Shown: one piece after another, positions 9,183 through 18,939 of the stretch | Layout: each line of letters begins with the position of its first letter | How positions within the stretch are numbered: position 1 is the first letter of the stretch | Assembly: GCF_024746835.1 (NCBI RefSeq) | Contig: NZ_CP080531.1 | Location: 372,001-436,000 of the forward strand | Reading direction: 5' to 3' | Source: Mesorhizobium sp. AR02 | GTDB taxonomy: Bacteria > Pseudomonadota > Alphaproteobacteria > Rhizobiales > Rhizobiaceae | DNA length: 64,000 bases | Program-made: the position numbers and the translations under genes | Notes under the pieces: generated by a model | The model's input: only the letters and a program-made list of their open reading frames with translations | What the model was told of the DNA's origin: nothing | Database searches by the model: none

Positions 9183-9935
9183 TCAGGACTTCTTTCTGGT
9201 CATGAATGCGGTCAGCGCCGCACGAGCCTCATCCGACTTCAGCCGCTCGCGGAAATGCTCGCTTTCCTCGCCGATGCGGGCAACAAGGTCGTCACGCGAG
9301 CCGCGCATGAGATCGCGTGCGATCTTCAGCGCCTGCGGCGGCTTGGCGGCGATCTGGCCGGCGGCTGCCAGGACCGAGGCCTCCAGCGCACCCTCTTCGA
9401 CCACTTCATAGATCAGGCCGGCGGCCTTCGCGCGCTCGGCGGAAAAACCCTCGCCAAGACCGAGCAGAGCGAAAGCACCTTGCTGGCCCAGAACGCGCGG
9501 CGCCAAAAGGCTCGATCCCGCCTCCGGCACCAGGCCGAGATCGACGAAAGGCGTCCTGAACACGGTGCGCGGCGTGGCGAAGGTCAGGTCGCAATGCAGG
9601 TTGATCGTCGTGCCGATACCGACCGCGATGCCGTCGACGCCGGAGACGATGGGTTTTTCGACCCTGGCCAGCGCCATCAGGAAATCCCAGACCTCGGTGC
9701 CGCCATCGCCGCCGGTGGCCACGACCATGAAATCGGCAAGGTCATTGCCGGAGGAGAAGGCGCCGGGCACGCCGAGGAAGACATGGACGCGGATGGCCGG
9801 ATCGGCGTCGCCTTCGGCAAGGGCCGCCGACATTTTCGCGTACATGGCGCGCGTCAGTGCGTTCTTCTTGTCCGGCCGGTTCATGCGGATGATCTGGATG
9901 GCGCCCTGGCGCTCGACGAGGATATGGTCTGTCAC
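9183..9935 (-). CDS. Enoyl-CoA hydratase/isomerase family protein
   Basis: This 250-residue crotonase-fold protein starts MTDHILVERQGAIQIIRMNR and has the oxyanion-hole segment FSSGNDLADF and the second one GIAVGIGTTINLHCDL. The usual second catalytic glutamate position lies in GLVPEAGSSLL, as in hydratases and isomerases acting on acyl-CoA. Length is normal. It lies 19 bp downstream of an acyl-CoA dehydrogenase gene on the same strand, so the pair likely works in the same beta-oxidation branch. Confidence 0.88.
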   Translation of the reverse strand: MTDHILVERQGAIQIIRMNRPDKKNALTRAMYAKMSAALAEGDADPAIRVHVFLGVPGAFSSGNDLADFMVVATGGDGGTEVWDFLMALARVEKPIVSGVDGIAVGIGTTINLHCDLTFATPRTVFRTPFVDLGLVPEAGSSLLAPRVLGQQGAFALLGLGEGFSAERAKAAGLIYEVVEEGALEASVLAAAGQIAAKPPQALKIARDLMRGSRDDLVARIGEESEHFRERLKSDEARAALTAFMTRKKS

Positions 9936-9954
9936 GGTTTTTTCCTTGTGAACG

Positions 9955-11724
9955 TCAGGCTGAAATCAACGCCTTGCCGGCAGCAGCGAGACTTTCGGCA
10001 CCGTCGATAACGCGCTCTTTCAGCGCACCCGCCTCGCCGAGCAGGTTTTCGGCGAAGAAGCGGCAAAGCGCGATGCGGCCCTGATCGGCAAGAGCGCCCC
10101 GCGCCAGATAAGCGCCGCCGGCGGCAAGCGAGATCAGCCGCAGATACGGCGTGGCACCCGCCAGCGCCTCCTCAGTCCGGCCGTCGGTCGACAGTTTTTG
10201 CAGGAAACGCGTCGCCTGCGTCAGATCGCCAAATGCTGCGTCGAGAGCATCGGCGGTGCGGCCGAAACCCTGCAGGTTGGAGGTGCGCACGGCGTTGGCG
10301 ACCGCAGCCAATTCGCCGATGAAGCCATGCACATGTTCGCCGCCGCCGAGCGGCAGCTTGCGCATCACCAGATCGATCGCCTGGATGCCATTGGTGCCCT
10401 CGTAGATCGGCGCGATGCGCGCGTCGCGATAAAGGGCTGCCGCGCCCGTTTCCTCGATAAAGCCCATGCCGCCATGCACCTGAAGGCCGAGCGAAGCGAC
10501 GTCAACGCCGACATCGGTCGAAAAGGCCTTGGCCAGCGGTGTCAAAAGATTGGCGCGGTCGCGCCAGTGCGCAGCCTGATCACCATCCGAGACACGCGCC
10601 ATGTCGATGGCGTGGGCACAGGAATAGCTGATTGCCCGCGCGGTCTGCGTCAGCGCCTTCATGGTCAGGAGATTGCGCTGCACGTCAGGGTGATGGACGA
10701 TCGGCGCCATGCCGGCACCGGCGTAATCCGCCGCCTTGCCCTGGCGGCGGTCGTTGGCATAGGCGATTGCCTTCTGGGTGGCGGCTTCCGCGACCGCGAC
10801 ACCCTGCATGCCGACGCAAAGCCGGGCATTGTTCATCATGGTGAACATGCAGGCGAGGCCCTTGTTCTCCTCGCCGATCAGCCAGCCGATGGCGCCGGGC
10901 TTGGCGCCCTGAAAGCCGTCGCCATAGATCATGGTGCAGGTGGGCGAGGCATGGATGCCGAGTTTGTGCTCGAGGCCGGAACAGAAGACGTCGTTGCGCG
11001 CGCCGAGCGAGCCATCGTCGTTGACCAGGAATTTCGGCACCAGGAACAGCGAGATGCCGCGCGTGCCGGCCGGCGCATCGGGCAGCCGCGCCAGCGCCAG
11101 ATGGATGATGTTGTCGGTAAAATCGTGCTCGCCATAGGTGATGAAGATCTTCTGGCCGAAGATACGGTAGGTGCCGTCGCCGGCCGGCTCGGCGCGGCTG
11201 CGCAAGGCGGCGAGATCGGAACCGGCCTGCGGTTCGGTCAGGTTCATCGTGCCCATCCACTCGCCGGACACGAGCTTGGCAAGGTACTTCGCCTTGAGGT
11301 CTTCGGAGGCATGCTTGTCCAGCGCTTCGACCGCGCCCATGGTCAGCGTCGGGCCGATGCCGAAGGCCATGGCGGCGGAGTTCCACATTTCGAGCGCGGC
11401 GACACCGAGCATGGTCGGCAGCGCCTGGCCACCATACTCTTCCGGTCCGGAGAGCGCGTTCCAGCCACCTTCGATCCAGCGGCGATAGAGGTCCTTCCAG
11501 CCGGGCGGGGTGGTGACCGCAGCGTCTTTCAGCACGGCACCGTGTTCGTCACCGATCTTGTAAAGGGGTGCCACCTCCTCGGTGGCGAAACGGCCGGCTT
11601 CGCCAAGGACGGCATCGACCAGGTCCTCGCCGAGATCGCCGAACGTACCAGCGTCGAGGGCCGATTTCATGCCCGCCACGTGCTTCAGCGTGAACGCGAT
11701 ATCCTCGACCGGTGCCCGATACAT
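9955..11724 (-). CDS. Acyl-CoA dehydrogenase (long form, DmdC-like)
   Basis: This 589-residue flavoprotein has the FAD/substrate motif MNLTEPQAGSDLAALRSRA, the central KIFITYGEHD strand and the catalytic-glutamate loop RIAPIYEGTNGIQAIDL at about residue 440. The length and C-terminal extension (about 470-589, helical) match the long acyl-CoA dehydrogenases that include 3-methylmercaptopropionyl-CoA dehydrogenase. The substrate cannot be read from sequence. It is the first gene of a two-gene unit with the enoyl-CoA hydratase. Confidence 0.92.
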   Translation of the reverse strand: MYRAPVEDIAFTLKHVAGMKSALDAGTFGDLGEDLVDAVLGEAGRFATEEVAPLYKIGDEHGAVLKDAAVTTPPGWKDLYRRWIEGGWNALSGPEEYGGQALPTMLGVAALEMWNSAAMAFGIGPTLTMGAVEALDKHASEDLKAKYLAKLVSGEWMGTMNLTEPQAGSDLAALRSRAEPAGDGTYRIFGQKIFITYGEHDFTDNIIHLALARLPDAPAGTRGISLFLVPKFLVNDDGSLGARNDVFCSGLEHKLGIHASPTCTMIYGDGFQGAKPGAIGWLIGEENKGLACMFTMMNNARLCVGMQGVAVAEAATQKAIAYANDRRQGKAADYAGAGMAPIVHHPDVQRNLLTMKALTQTARAISYSCAHAIDMARVSDGDQAAHWRDRANLLTPLAKAFSTDVGVDVASLGLQVHGGMGFIEETGAAALYRDARIAPIYEGTNGIQAIDLVMRKLPLGGGEHVHGFIGELAAVANAVRTSNLQGFGRTADALDAAFGDLTQATRFLQKLSTDGRTEEALAGATPYLRLISLAAGGAYLARGALADQGRIALCRFFAENLLGEAGALKERVIDGAESLAAAGKALISA

Positions 11725-11933
11725 GCCGCTTTCCTCCTCAGCTTCCGCCTGCCGACCCTATGGCTGGCGGAGCCGCAAAACCATCCGCCTTTGGGCGGTC
11801 TCCCATCTTCTTTTTACGTAAACGTCAAATTTTGTCACGCGGATTTTGCAATCGCGCCGGCCTGTATTAAATTCGATGGACGCCGCATCAAGTCGTACGG
11901 CGACAGACAGAACCAGCCGACCGGAACCAGCCA

Positions 11934-12170
11934 ATGCTCGCCAGACCCGACGCTTATCGCTGCATCGAATGCGGCTTGCCCTGCCGCGCGCCGGGGTTCT
12001 GGCATCATGGGGGTCAGCTCGAACACGGTGCGGCCTACTGGTCGGATCGCGGCATATTGTGCTCGCCGCAATGCTCTCTCGCCCACCACCGCAAGCGCGC
12101 CGCCGAAGGCACGCTGCAGCAGGAGCCCGCGTCCGACCCGTTTGAATTTCTGCCGGGCATCCGGCGCTAG
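11934..12170 (+). CDS. Small Cys/His-rich hypothetical protein
   Basis: This 78-residue open frame starts MLARPDAYRCIECGLPCRAP and has five cysteines plus several histidines: CxxC (residues 10-13), Cys17, and CSPQC near 43-47. The spacing suggests a metal-binding knuckle. The tail PFEFLPGIRR is less ordered. I do not recognise a family with confidence. No strong ribosome binding site is visible before the ATG. It sits alone between the acyl-CoA dehydrogenase (divergent) and the outer membrane barrel gene (convergent). Confidence 0.5.
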   Translation: MLARPDAYRCIECGLPCRAPGFWHHGGQLEHGAAYWSDRGILCSPQCSLAHHRKRAAEGTLQQEPASDPFEFLPGIRR

Positions 12171-12236
12171 CCAGGCAATCGCCCGCCGAGCATCTTGCGT
12201 TGCCGGCGACGGAAATGAACATCCTGTCGTCTATGT

Positions 12237-13343
12237 TCAGAAGGCGATCTTTACGCCCAGCTTGCCACTGACGGTTGAACTGTCTTGGGACCACTTGCCC
12301 CGAATCTCACTGCTGATGGTGGTCGATTGGGACATTTTCAGATTGAAGCCTGCCGATACCGCTGCCGAGAAGTCCGCATCTTCGAAGTTACTCTCGATAC
12401 CGGATACGCTCGCGGTATTTGAATAACCGAAACGCTGCTGCAGTTCAGCCCGTGCATAAGGGCTGATCACCATACCGTTTCCGAGTTGATAGTCGGCATA
12501 AACTCCAGGTTCGAACTTGATCGCGCCAAATGACAAGCGGCTTTTTCCGTACGAAACGCCAGAGCTGTCCGTGTATTCGTCGCCGGTGAAACCAACACCA
12601 AGCAATCCACCACGCAGATCGAAGCGCACCCGATCGCTCAGGTTGAAGATGTGGCCGATCGACCCCGTTACGGCGTAGCCTTTCGTGTCATACGTGCCCG
12701 AGCCGAGGCCTGTGCTTTCGACATCCGTGTTACCGAGGAAAGCCGATGCCGCCACAAGCACATAGCTGGTGCCGCGACGATAGAGCCCATAACCGCCGAA
12801 CATGCCGCTTCTGTTGGTGGCTTCGCCGTTAGGGGGAAAAAAACCGAGCGCACTGGCGCCTACCTTGGCCGATGCATAACCGCCAAACAGGCCCAGATTT
12901 AGTCCGTGCTCATTGTCGAAACCGAAATGCTTTGCAGCGTTGAAGTCCACGCTGACCGCAGCGGAAAATTCGTCAACGTCGAAGTCCGGTCCGGTGGTCA
13001 CGATCGGTCCCCGTGAAATCGTGAAGCCGTCGTGCTCCGTGTGCGCCAACTGGCCCGAAGCGAAGACGCCGAACGGCGTCGACAGGGCTTGCGGGGGCCC
13101 GTTCGCAAGGCCGACATCTGACGCGATTGCGTCATCGACAACGCCCAGAAGCGCATCCAGGGACGTGTCGACAACCGCGCCATTGGCTATGCCGTTGAGA
13201 TAGCACTGCCCTGACAGAGTAATTCCGTCACCGACGAAGATGCAGGCGGCTGCCTTCGAAGGTACGAGAATAAACATGGCACCGATCGAGAGCGCAATCG
13301 CGTTGACCCGTTCAAAATACCATTTCTTTGCTGTCATTGTCAT
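12237..13343 (-). CDS. Outer membrane autotransporter-type beta-barrel protein
   Basis: This 368-residue protein begins with a positively charged segment and a signal peptide (about residues 1-33, ending SKAAA). The rest is rich in alternating polar/aromatic strands and Gly, ending in GKLGVKIAF with a terminal Phe, as outer membrane barrels do. The region from about 110 to 368 fits the autotransporter barrel (FGGYASAKVGASALGF, YGLYRRGTSYVLVAASAFLG). The passenger part is only about 80 residues, so it may be a barrel-only adhesin-like protein. Its upstream region is AT-rich. Confidence 0.75.
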   Translation of the reverse strand: MTMTAKKWYFERVNAIALSIGAMFILVPSKAAACIFVGDGITLSGQCYLNGIANGAVVDTSLDALLGVVDDAIASDVGLANGPPQALSTPFGVFASGQLAHTEHDGFTISRGPIVTTGPDFDVDEFSAAVSVDFNAAKHFGFDNEHGLNLGLFGGYASAKVGASALGFFPPNGEATNRSGMFGGYGLYRRGTSYVLVAASAFLGNTDVESTGLGSGTYDTKGYAVTGSIGHIFNLSDRVRFDLRGGLLGVGFTGDEYTDSSGVSYGKSRLSFGAIKFEPGVYADYQLGNGMVISPYARAELQQRFGYSNTASVSGIESNFEDADFSAAVSAGFNLKMSQSTTISSEIRGKWSQDSSTVSGKLGVKIAF

Positions 13344-13767
13344 TTCCCCTCTTTATTACAAGAAAGACAATAATAATCAGGGATGCAATTCGCCGACGAT
13401 ATTCAAAATATCCGTCCGGCTTCAGCGTGCGCGCTCAACATACTGCGACTGCACTATGATGATTATAACAGGTTATACCCTGGGAAGATAGGTTTCGAGC
13501 GTCGAATCGGCTTCCGCATGCCGGCGCGGCCGGGGTCCTTGCCAAGCGAGCCTTTTGAAGCACGTGTAAGACGATGGTTCGCGCCGCCCCGCTCGGCCGA
13601 TCAAACGCGGGTCGCGAGACCCTCGCCCTTTTTTTGAGGCGGTTTGTGGTGTAAAATTCAGTGGTCTTCGGAGATACGGGGTTCCGGCGTCTGAGGGGGG
13701 GCGGCGCATCAGCCGGACGGACACTTCGACGGCGCGAACGTTGTCGCAGCTGAAACGAGTCCGTGAC
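13344..13767. other. Intergenic region with a 14-bp palindrome, divergent promoters
   Basis: These 424 bases separate the outer membrane barrel gene from the caspase-like gene, which point away from each other. The half nearest the barrel gene is AT-rich. A perfect palindrome, TATAAC-AG-GTTATA, lies at 13464-13477 and could be an operator. Near 13628 there is a run of seven T. No convincing open frame or RNA gene was seen; the frames present read as low-complexity Arg/Pro/Ala. Confidence 0.5.
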
Positions 13768-15210
13768 ATGACCTACAGTTTCTTCCGGCACTTTGCTGCA
13801 GTTCTGCTGGTCGTGTTTTTCGGTTCGATGGGTGCCCAAGCCGCGGTAGAGGACGTGCTTGCGTCAAAGCCAAGCAAGCGGCTTGCCATCGTCATTGGCA
13901 ATTCGCACTACCAAAGCGCCCGCCTTCAACATTTGACCAATGCGGTCAACGACGCCACACAACTCTCCGAAAGTCTGAAAAGGCTGAATTTCGACGTGCT
14001 GACGGGGCTCGACCTTTCGTCGGACGGGTTTGCCAAGCTCTTTGACAGGGCCGACAGCAAACTCGCAACCGCCAGCGCTGTGGTGATCTTCTACGCCGGT
14101 CACGGCGTTCAGTTGCAGGGAGAGAATTATCTCCTGCCCGTCGATACACCCGATCCCGAAACCCTGGAAAAACTGACCGCGGGCGCGGTCAAGCTAAACG
14201 ACGTGATCGCAAAGTTTTCCAACCGGGAAAGGCAGACGTTTATTTTTCTTGACGCTTGCCGGAACAACCCGGTCGGCAAAGGCGCCAGCGTCATGGATGG
14301 CCTTGCCCAGGTCGAAGTGGGCGAAAACACGTTTGTTGCCTTCGCGACCCAGCCAGGCAACATCACGGCCGATGGCTCGGGAGACAACAGCCCCTTCACC
14401 ACAGCCCTGTTGAGGAACGTTGAGATTCCCGGGCTCAGCATCTCGGATATGATGATCCGCGTTCGCAACGAGACCGAGGCACTCACCGCAGGTCGTCAGG
14501 TTCCATGGGACCAGTCGAACCTTCGTGAGCAGTTCTATTTCACCGAGCAACAAGAGCTCGACCCGGCTCAGTTGAGCGCTAGCCTGTCTCGCATTCTGTC
14601 GGACCCGGCCGCCAAGAAAAAACTGCAGGTCGAGCTTGCTTCCAACGACCTACAGACCGCCGTGCTTATCGTAGGACAAACATTGCGATCGGCCGAGATT
14701 TCAGTCCCACCCGGCCCTTCACCGGAACCGGCAGGTACGCGGCTTGCCAGCCTTGAAGGAGCCCGGCAAAGCGTGGTTTCCGGTCTTGAAACATTGATCG
14801 TCGGCACGTCCGCCGGTGAGCCGGGCCCTGCGAAAGCGACCGATCTCGCACGCAGCATTCAGACGGAATTGCGCCGCTTGGGCTGCTATCGCATGACGGT
14901 CGATGGTGATTGGGGCAAGCGCTCGGTCCAAGCTCTCAACAACTATTACAAGAACACCAAGCGGGCTTTGTCGGCGACCGAGCCAACGGTTGAACTTCTG
15001 AGCGATCTCTTTTTGCACTCCGGCCGTGTCTGCAAAGATCCGGTCATCGTGAAGGTGAAGCCGGCGAAGGTCGCGTCGGACGCCGCTCCGCTGCGCAAAA
15101 AGGGGGCGGCGAGCCGAAAGACCTCCACGCCCTCACGTTCGCCATCGTCGCGTCCCGCCGCCCCCCCTCCCGACATCAGTGGCGGAATTGGGATTGGCGG
15201 TGTGTTCTAA
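13768..15210 (+). CDS. Secreted caspase-like (peptidase C14) protein
   Basis: This 480-residue protein has an N-terminal signal peptide (residues 1-26, ending GAQAA) and then a caspase p20-type domain (about 36-270). The catalytic pair is intact: His112 in YAGHG and Cys164 in LDACRNNP. The region around 370-430 has a pattern like a peptidoglycan-binding repeat (ELRRLGCYRMTVDGDWGKRS), and the C-terminal 60 residues are Pro/Ser/Lys-rich. It should act in the periplasm or envelope. The ATG at 13768 was preferred to an in-frame TTG nine codons upstream. The GH25 lysozyme gene follows on the same strand. The target is unknown. Confidence 0.85.
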   Translation: MTYSFFRHFAAVLLVVFFGSMGAQAAVEDVLASKPSKRLAIVIGNSHYQSARLQHLTNAVNDATQLSESLKRLNFDVLTGLDLSSDGFAKLFDRADSKLATASAVVIFYAGHGVQLQGENYLLPVDTPDPETLEKLTAGAVKLNDVIAKFSNRERQTFIFLDACRNNPVGKGASVMDGLAQVEVGENTFVAFATQPGNITADGSGDNSPFTTALLRNVEIPGLSISDMMIRVRNETEALTAGRQVPWDQSNLREQFYFTEQQELDPAQLSASLSRILSDPAAKKKLQVELASNDLQTAVLIVGQTLRSAEISVPPGPSPEPAGTRLASLEGARQSVVSGLETLIVGTSAGEPGPAKATDLARSIQTELRRLGCYRMTVDGDWGKRSVQALNNYYKNTKRALSATEPTVELLSDLFLHSGRVCKDPVIVKVKPAKVASDAAPLRKKGAASRKTSTPSRSPSSRPAAPPPDISGGIGIGGVF

Positions 15211-15338
15211 CCTGGCACAGGGTGCCCCAGCATCGAGAAGCATTCCTTAACCATGACGGTTCAGGATTTGCCTTTGATCAACGGGGATTCCCTGTTTTGA
15301 AATTGCCAAGGCGTTTCCACCGCCGTTCAAAGAGCGCT

Positions 15339-16553
15339 GTGCCAACGCTCGTCAAACCCTTTTTCCTTACGCATGCCGCTTCTCTAAAACCTCTGTACAT
15401 TTTCTGGCGACACGCACTGACGCCTCTGGCTTTCGCGGCGACTGTGGCGCTGTCGATGGCGGCACAGGCTTCGGATTTCTCCGAACCGTGGAAGAGTGCC
15501 GACCGCGCTCTGGCCGTCGACGCCTACGAGTACAATTCCATCGACTGGGCGCAGCTGGCCACCGACAAGCGCATCGTCGCTTTCATCAACAAGGCCTCCG
15601 ACGGCATGCCGCCGCCCTATTTCTGCTTCGGCAGCGATACGGACGTGAAGCTCTGCAAGGCGTTGTGGAAGCGCCATGCGGTGACACGTGAGCTGTTCCA
15701 GACGCGCAGGGTTGTCGCCAAGGCGCTCGGCATGAAATGGGGCGCCTATCATCTCGCCCGCCCCGGCAATCCGGTCGAGCAGGCCAACAATTTCCTCGAT
15801 TTTGCCGATCCCGCGCCGGACGATCTCATGGCTCTCGACATCGAGGGCATCGATCCCTCGCAATGGATGTCGCTCGACGACGCCGAGGAGTTCGTGCGCC
15901 AGGTGCATCGACGCATCGGCCGCTTCCCGGTGCTCTACACCAACGGCAAGACGGCCCAATACATCGCCGACAACCGCTACAAATACCGGCTCCTGTCACG
16001 GCTGCCGCTCTGGTACGCGCGCTACAAGCCCGACATCGACGTGCATTTTCCGATGGGCAACTGGCAAGGCTATGCGCTCTGGCAATTCTCGGCGCAGGCC
16101 AATTGCGGCCGCTTCCGTTGCCCCTACAGGGTAGCCGGCACACCCAACAATATCGACGTCAACGTCGCGCCGACGGATGCCGCCACGCTGCGCCAGCAAT
16201 GGCCCTTTGGCGGGCTGATCGACGTGCCATCCGACTATCTTGCCAGCGTGCCGGTGCCGGTCTCGCGGGAAGCAGCACTGGCCGGCAGGGCGACCATCAT
16301 CTATGCCGATGTGGCAACGCCGCCGACGTTTGAGGAAATGGTCGCGGTGCTCGGTTCGCGCTGGTCGAAATTCAGCGACGGGTTCCGCATGCCGGTCGTG
16401 AAGACGGTGCCGCGGCAGCCGAGCTTCGGTATCGCGCAATATGTCGCCTGGAAGCGGACCGAACAGCGTTCCCCGGAGCAGCTCGACGCCGCCTTTGCCG
16501 CGGCCGATCCGCTCAGCACCGCTTCGACCGAAATCGATCGCGGCCAGCAGTAG
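15339..16553 (+). CDS. Glycoside hydrolase family 25 (lysozyme-like) protein
   Basis: From a GTG at 15339 the protein has 404 residues; the frame is open to 15222, so the start is uncertain, with a TTG at 15297 also possible. A hydrophobic signal-like stretch precedes AAQASDF. The GH25 core follows: DAYEYNSIDWAQL, FINKASDG, GAYHLARPGNPVEQA, and the catalytic Asp/Glu segment LMALDIEGIDPSQW, then FPVLYTNG and YALWQFS. The family cleaves the glycan backbone of peptidoglycan. It follows the caspase-like gene, and the two ends suggest a common transcript. It ends 5 bp from the end of purD, which is convergent. Confidence 0.85.
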   Translation: MPTLVKPFFLTHAASLKPLYIFWRHALTPLAFAATVALSMAAQASDFSEPWKSADRALAVDAYEYNSIDWAQLATDKRIVAFINKASDGMPPPYFCFGSDTDVKLCKALWKRHAVTRELFQTRRVVAKALGMKWGAYHLARPGNPVEQANNFLDFADPAPDDLMALDIEGIDPSQWMSLDDAEEFVRQVHRRIGRFPVLYTNGKTAQYIADNRYKYRLLSRLPLWYARYKPDIDVHFPMGNWQGYALWQFSAQANCGRFRCPYRVAGTPNNIDVNVAPTDAATLRQQWPFGGLIDVPSDYLASVPVPVSREAALAGRATIIYADVATPPTFEEMVAVLGSRWSKFSDGFRMPVVKTVPRQPSFGIAQYVAWKRTEQRSPEQLDAAFAAADPLSTASTEIDRGQQ

Positions 16554-16558
16554 GGCTG

Positions 16559-17836
16559 CTAGCTCGCCCGCTCGCGCGCCACGGCCTGCCAGCCGATGTC
16601 GCGGCGGCAGAATCCGTCGGGCCAGTCGATCCGGTCGAGCGCGGCATAGGCTCGCGCCTGCGCCTCACCGACCGTGGCGCCGGTCGCGGTCACATTGAGG
16701 ACGCGGCCGCCATTGGCGACCAGCGCGCCGCCGTTGATGGCCGTACCGGCATGGAAGATCTGGACGCCGTCGCCCGCCGCATCCTCGACGCCACGGATGA
16801 CCGAGCCCTTTTCCGGTGTGCCGGGATAGCCCCTCGCCGCCATCACCACGGTGAGTGCCGCCTCGTTGCGCCAACGCACCGACATATGCGCTAGCTGGCC
16901 GTCGGTTGCCGCGTTGAGCAGGACCAGCAGATCATCCTTGAGGCGCATCATCAGCACCTGGCATTCCGGATCGCCGAAACGGGTGTTGTATTCGATCAGC
17001 TTTGGCCCCTTGTCCGTGAACATCAGCCCGGCGAACAGAATGCCGGCGAAAGGCGCGCCAAGATCGGCCATGCCGCGCATGGTTGGCTCGATGATTTCGC
17101 GCATGGTGCGCTCGATCATTTCCGGCGTCATTACCGGGGCCGGCGAATAGGCGCCCATGCCGCCGGTGTTGGGGCCGACATCGCCATCGCCGACGCGCTT
17201 GTGGTCCTGCGCGGTGCCGAAGGGAAGTGCCGTGGTGCCGTCGCAGAGGCAGAAGAAGCTCGCTTCCTCGCCGGTCATGAATTCCTCGACCACCACTTCC
17301 GCGCCGGCGGCCCCGAAGGAGCCCTCGAAACAGGCATCGAGAGCTGCCCGCGCCTCGTCCAGCGTCATGGCGACGGTGACGCCTTTGCCGGCGGCGAGCC
17401 CATCGGCCTTGATGACGATCGGCGCGCCCGTCTTTTCGACATAGGCTTTCGCCGAGGTCAGATCGCCGAAACGGCCATAGGCGGCGGTTGGGATGTTGTA
17501 CCGGGCGCAGAGATCCTTGGTGAAACCCTTCGACCCCTCCAGCCGTGCCGCAGCCTTGGAAGGCCCGAAGACGCGAATATTTTCGGCACGCAGATCGTCT
17601 GCAATACCGGCGACGAGCGGCCCTTCCGGACCGACCACGACGAGGTCGATTTTCTTCTCCCGGCAGAATGCGGCGACGGCTGGGTGATCCGCAATGTCCA
17701 GCTTCACCAGCTCGGCTTCGCTGGCTATGCCCGGATTGCCGGGGGCCGCGTAAAGCTTGGTCAGCAGTGGCGAGGCGGCAATCTTCCAGGCAAGCGCATG
17801 TTCGCGGCCGCCGGAGCCTAGAAGAAGAACGTTCAT
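16559..17836 (-). CDS. purD: Phosphoribosylamine-glycine ligase
   Basis: This 425-residue ATP-grasp enzyme joins glycine to phosphoribosylamine in purine synthesis. The N-terminus [20 protein letters not shown] is diagnostic, as are the [14 protein letters not shown] loop, the ATP-grasp segment [15 protein letters not shown], and the metal site [11 protein letters not shown] near residue 290. The ATG at 17836 fits the family exactly, and the frame upstream of it is not conserved-looking. It stands alone on the minus strand. Confidence 0.97.
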   Translation of the reverse strand: MNVLLLGSGGREHALAWKIAASPLLTKLYAAPGNPGIASEAELVKLDIADHPAVAAFCREKKIDLVVVGPEGPLVAGIADDLRAENIRVFGPSKAAARLEGSKGFTKDLCARYNIPTAAYGRFGDLTSAKAYVEKTGAPIVIKADGLAAGKGVTVAMTLDEARAALDACFEGSFGAAGAEVVVEEFMTGEEASFFCLCDGTTALPFGTAQDHKRVGDGDVGPNTGGMGAYSPAPVMTPEMIERTMREIIEPTMRGMADLGAPFAGILFAGLMFTDKGPKLIEYNTRFGDPECQVLMMRLKDDLLVLLNAATDGQLAHMSVRWRNEAALTVVMAARGYPGTPEKGSVIRGVEDAAGDGVQIFHAGTAINGGALVANGGRVLNVTATGATVGEAQARAYAALDRIDWPDGFCRRDIGWQAVARERAS

Positions 17837-17878
17837 GGCCACCTCTTGATGCCGAAATTCTGCTCTGGCGGCCATCTG

Positions 17879-17952
17879 ATGGCGTTTTCTGCGCTTCCGT
17901 TGCTCACGTTCCAAATGTCCGCTGCGCTACGGTTCTCGAAACCACCACCATA
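17879..17952. repeat. Imperfect palindromic intergenic repeat, copy 1
   Basis: About 74 bp upstream of purD contain gcgcttccgttgctcacg and later tccgctgcgctacggttctc, separated by a small inner hairpin around aaatg. The same element, with the same order of blocks, occurs at 31151-31225 near another gene end. Each copy folds back on itself imperfectly. It is a dispersed palindromic unit of the kind common in Rhizobiales genomes. Confidence 0.65.
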
Positions 17953-18073
17953 TGACTCGCCAGAGCGAATTTCGAAACAGTCTCTTGCAGCACCCGCTAT
18001 TGCTCTCCGGGCGACGGGTCAAGGCATCAGGGTGTTTTGATCGAAATTGCGCACGGGAACGTTATCCCTGCCG

Positions 18074-18104
18074 AAAATCGGCGGCGGTGTCCGCCGCCGA
18101 TTTT
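18074..18104 (-). terminator. Rho-independent terminator after the PhyH-type gene
   Basis: A perfect 14-bp stem (aaaatcggcggcgg, loop tgt, ccgccgccgatttt) lies 13 bp beyond the stop of the dioxygenase gene. On the minus strand it ends in four T residues. It is symmetrical and could also stop transcription coming from the other side. Confidence 0.75.
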
Positions 18105-18117
18105 CTGGCAACTCGAT

Positions 18118-18939
18118 TTAGGCGGGAAAGACCACCGGGAACCAGTCCTCGCGCAATTTCTGGCCCGGCTGCATTCCATGGCCATTATAGGGCGGCGATG
18201 TACGGCCCGGCCGCTCGACATAATGGGCATCGTCACCGACCCAGCGCAGCGACAGCGCCCGGCGCCGTGCCGCGGTCGGGTTGCCGCGCGCGCCATGCGC
18301 GGTGCGGAAGTCGAACAGGATGGCATCACCCGGCTCCATCTCCCATTCGAGAACCTTCATCGACGGATCGTTGTCGGGATCGGGCACCGGCAGATAGTCG
18401 CCGTCGCCGGCGTAAAAATTGCTGTCGTCGAGCCAGCGTACCGGCAGGATCATCTTGTCCCATTTGTGCGAGCCGGCGATCAGGCGCAGCGTCGCCTCCT
18501 TCACCGGGTCGATGGGGATCCAGAAGCTGACCGTCTGCTGGCCATCGACGAAATAATAGGGGATGTCCTGATGCCAGGGCGTCGGCTTCTGCGTGCCGGG
18601 TTCCTTGACCAGCACGTGATCGTGGAAGAACTGCGCGGTGCGTGACTGCATCACCGCCGCCGCAAGTTCAGCCGCCGGCGATTCACGCACCACTTGGACG
18701 AATTCCGGGATGCGCTCCCAGTTGCAGTAGTCGTCGAAGAAACTGCCACGGCCATTGGCAATGTCCGATGCGGTGGCGCTGCGGTTCTGCATGTTGCGCT
18801 CGATGCCGGCGGCGATCGTGTCGACCCAGCCCTTGAAGGCGCCGCGGATGCAAACCGCGCCGTCACGCTGGTAGTCGGCGATTGTATCCGCATCGATGAT
18901 GTCGGTTTTGATTGCACGGGTAGCAGTTTGGGAAGCCAT
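18118..18939 (-). CDS. Phytanoyl-CoA dioxygenase (PhyH) family Fe(II)/2-oxoglutarate oxygenase
   Basis: This 273-residue protein has the iron-binding facial triad of the PhyH family: His and Asp in PWHQDIPYYF (about 121-125) and the distal His in FRTAHGARGNPT, with an Arg soon after for 2-oxoglutarate. The FWIPIDPVKEATLRLIAGSH block is typical of enzymes that hydroxylate small molecules, a group that also holds ectoine hydroxylase. The substrate is not known. It is divergent from a LysR regulator gene with 89 bp between starts, so that regulator probably controls it. Confidence 0.88.
   Translation of the reverse strand: MASQTATRAIKTDIIDADTIADYQRDGAVCIRGAFKGWVDTIAAGIERNMQNRSATASDIANGRGSFFDDYCNWERIPEFVQVVRESPAAELAAAVMQSRTAQFFHDHVLVKEPGTQKPTPWHQDIPYYFVDGQQTVSFWIPIDPVKEATLRLIAGSHKWDKMILPVRWLDDSNFYAGDGDYLPVPDPDNDPSMKVLEWEMEPGDAILFDFRTAHGARGNPTAARRRALSLRWVGDDAHYVERPGRTSPPYNGHGMQPGQKLREDWFPVVFPA

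Noticed and set aside
10198..12426. 742-codon plus-strand frame over the acyl-CoA dehydrogenase gene
   Set aside because: It has no domain pattern and overlaps a certain gene on the minus strand.
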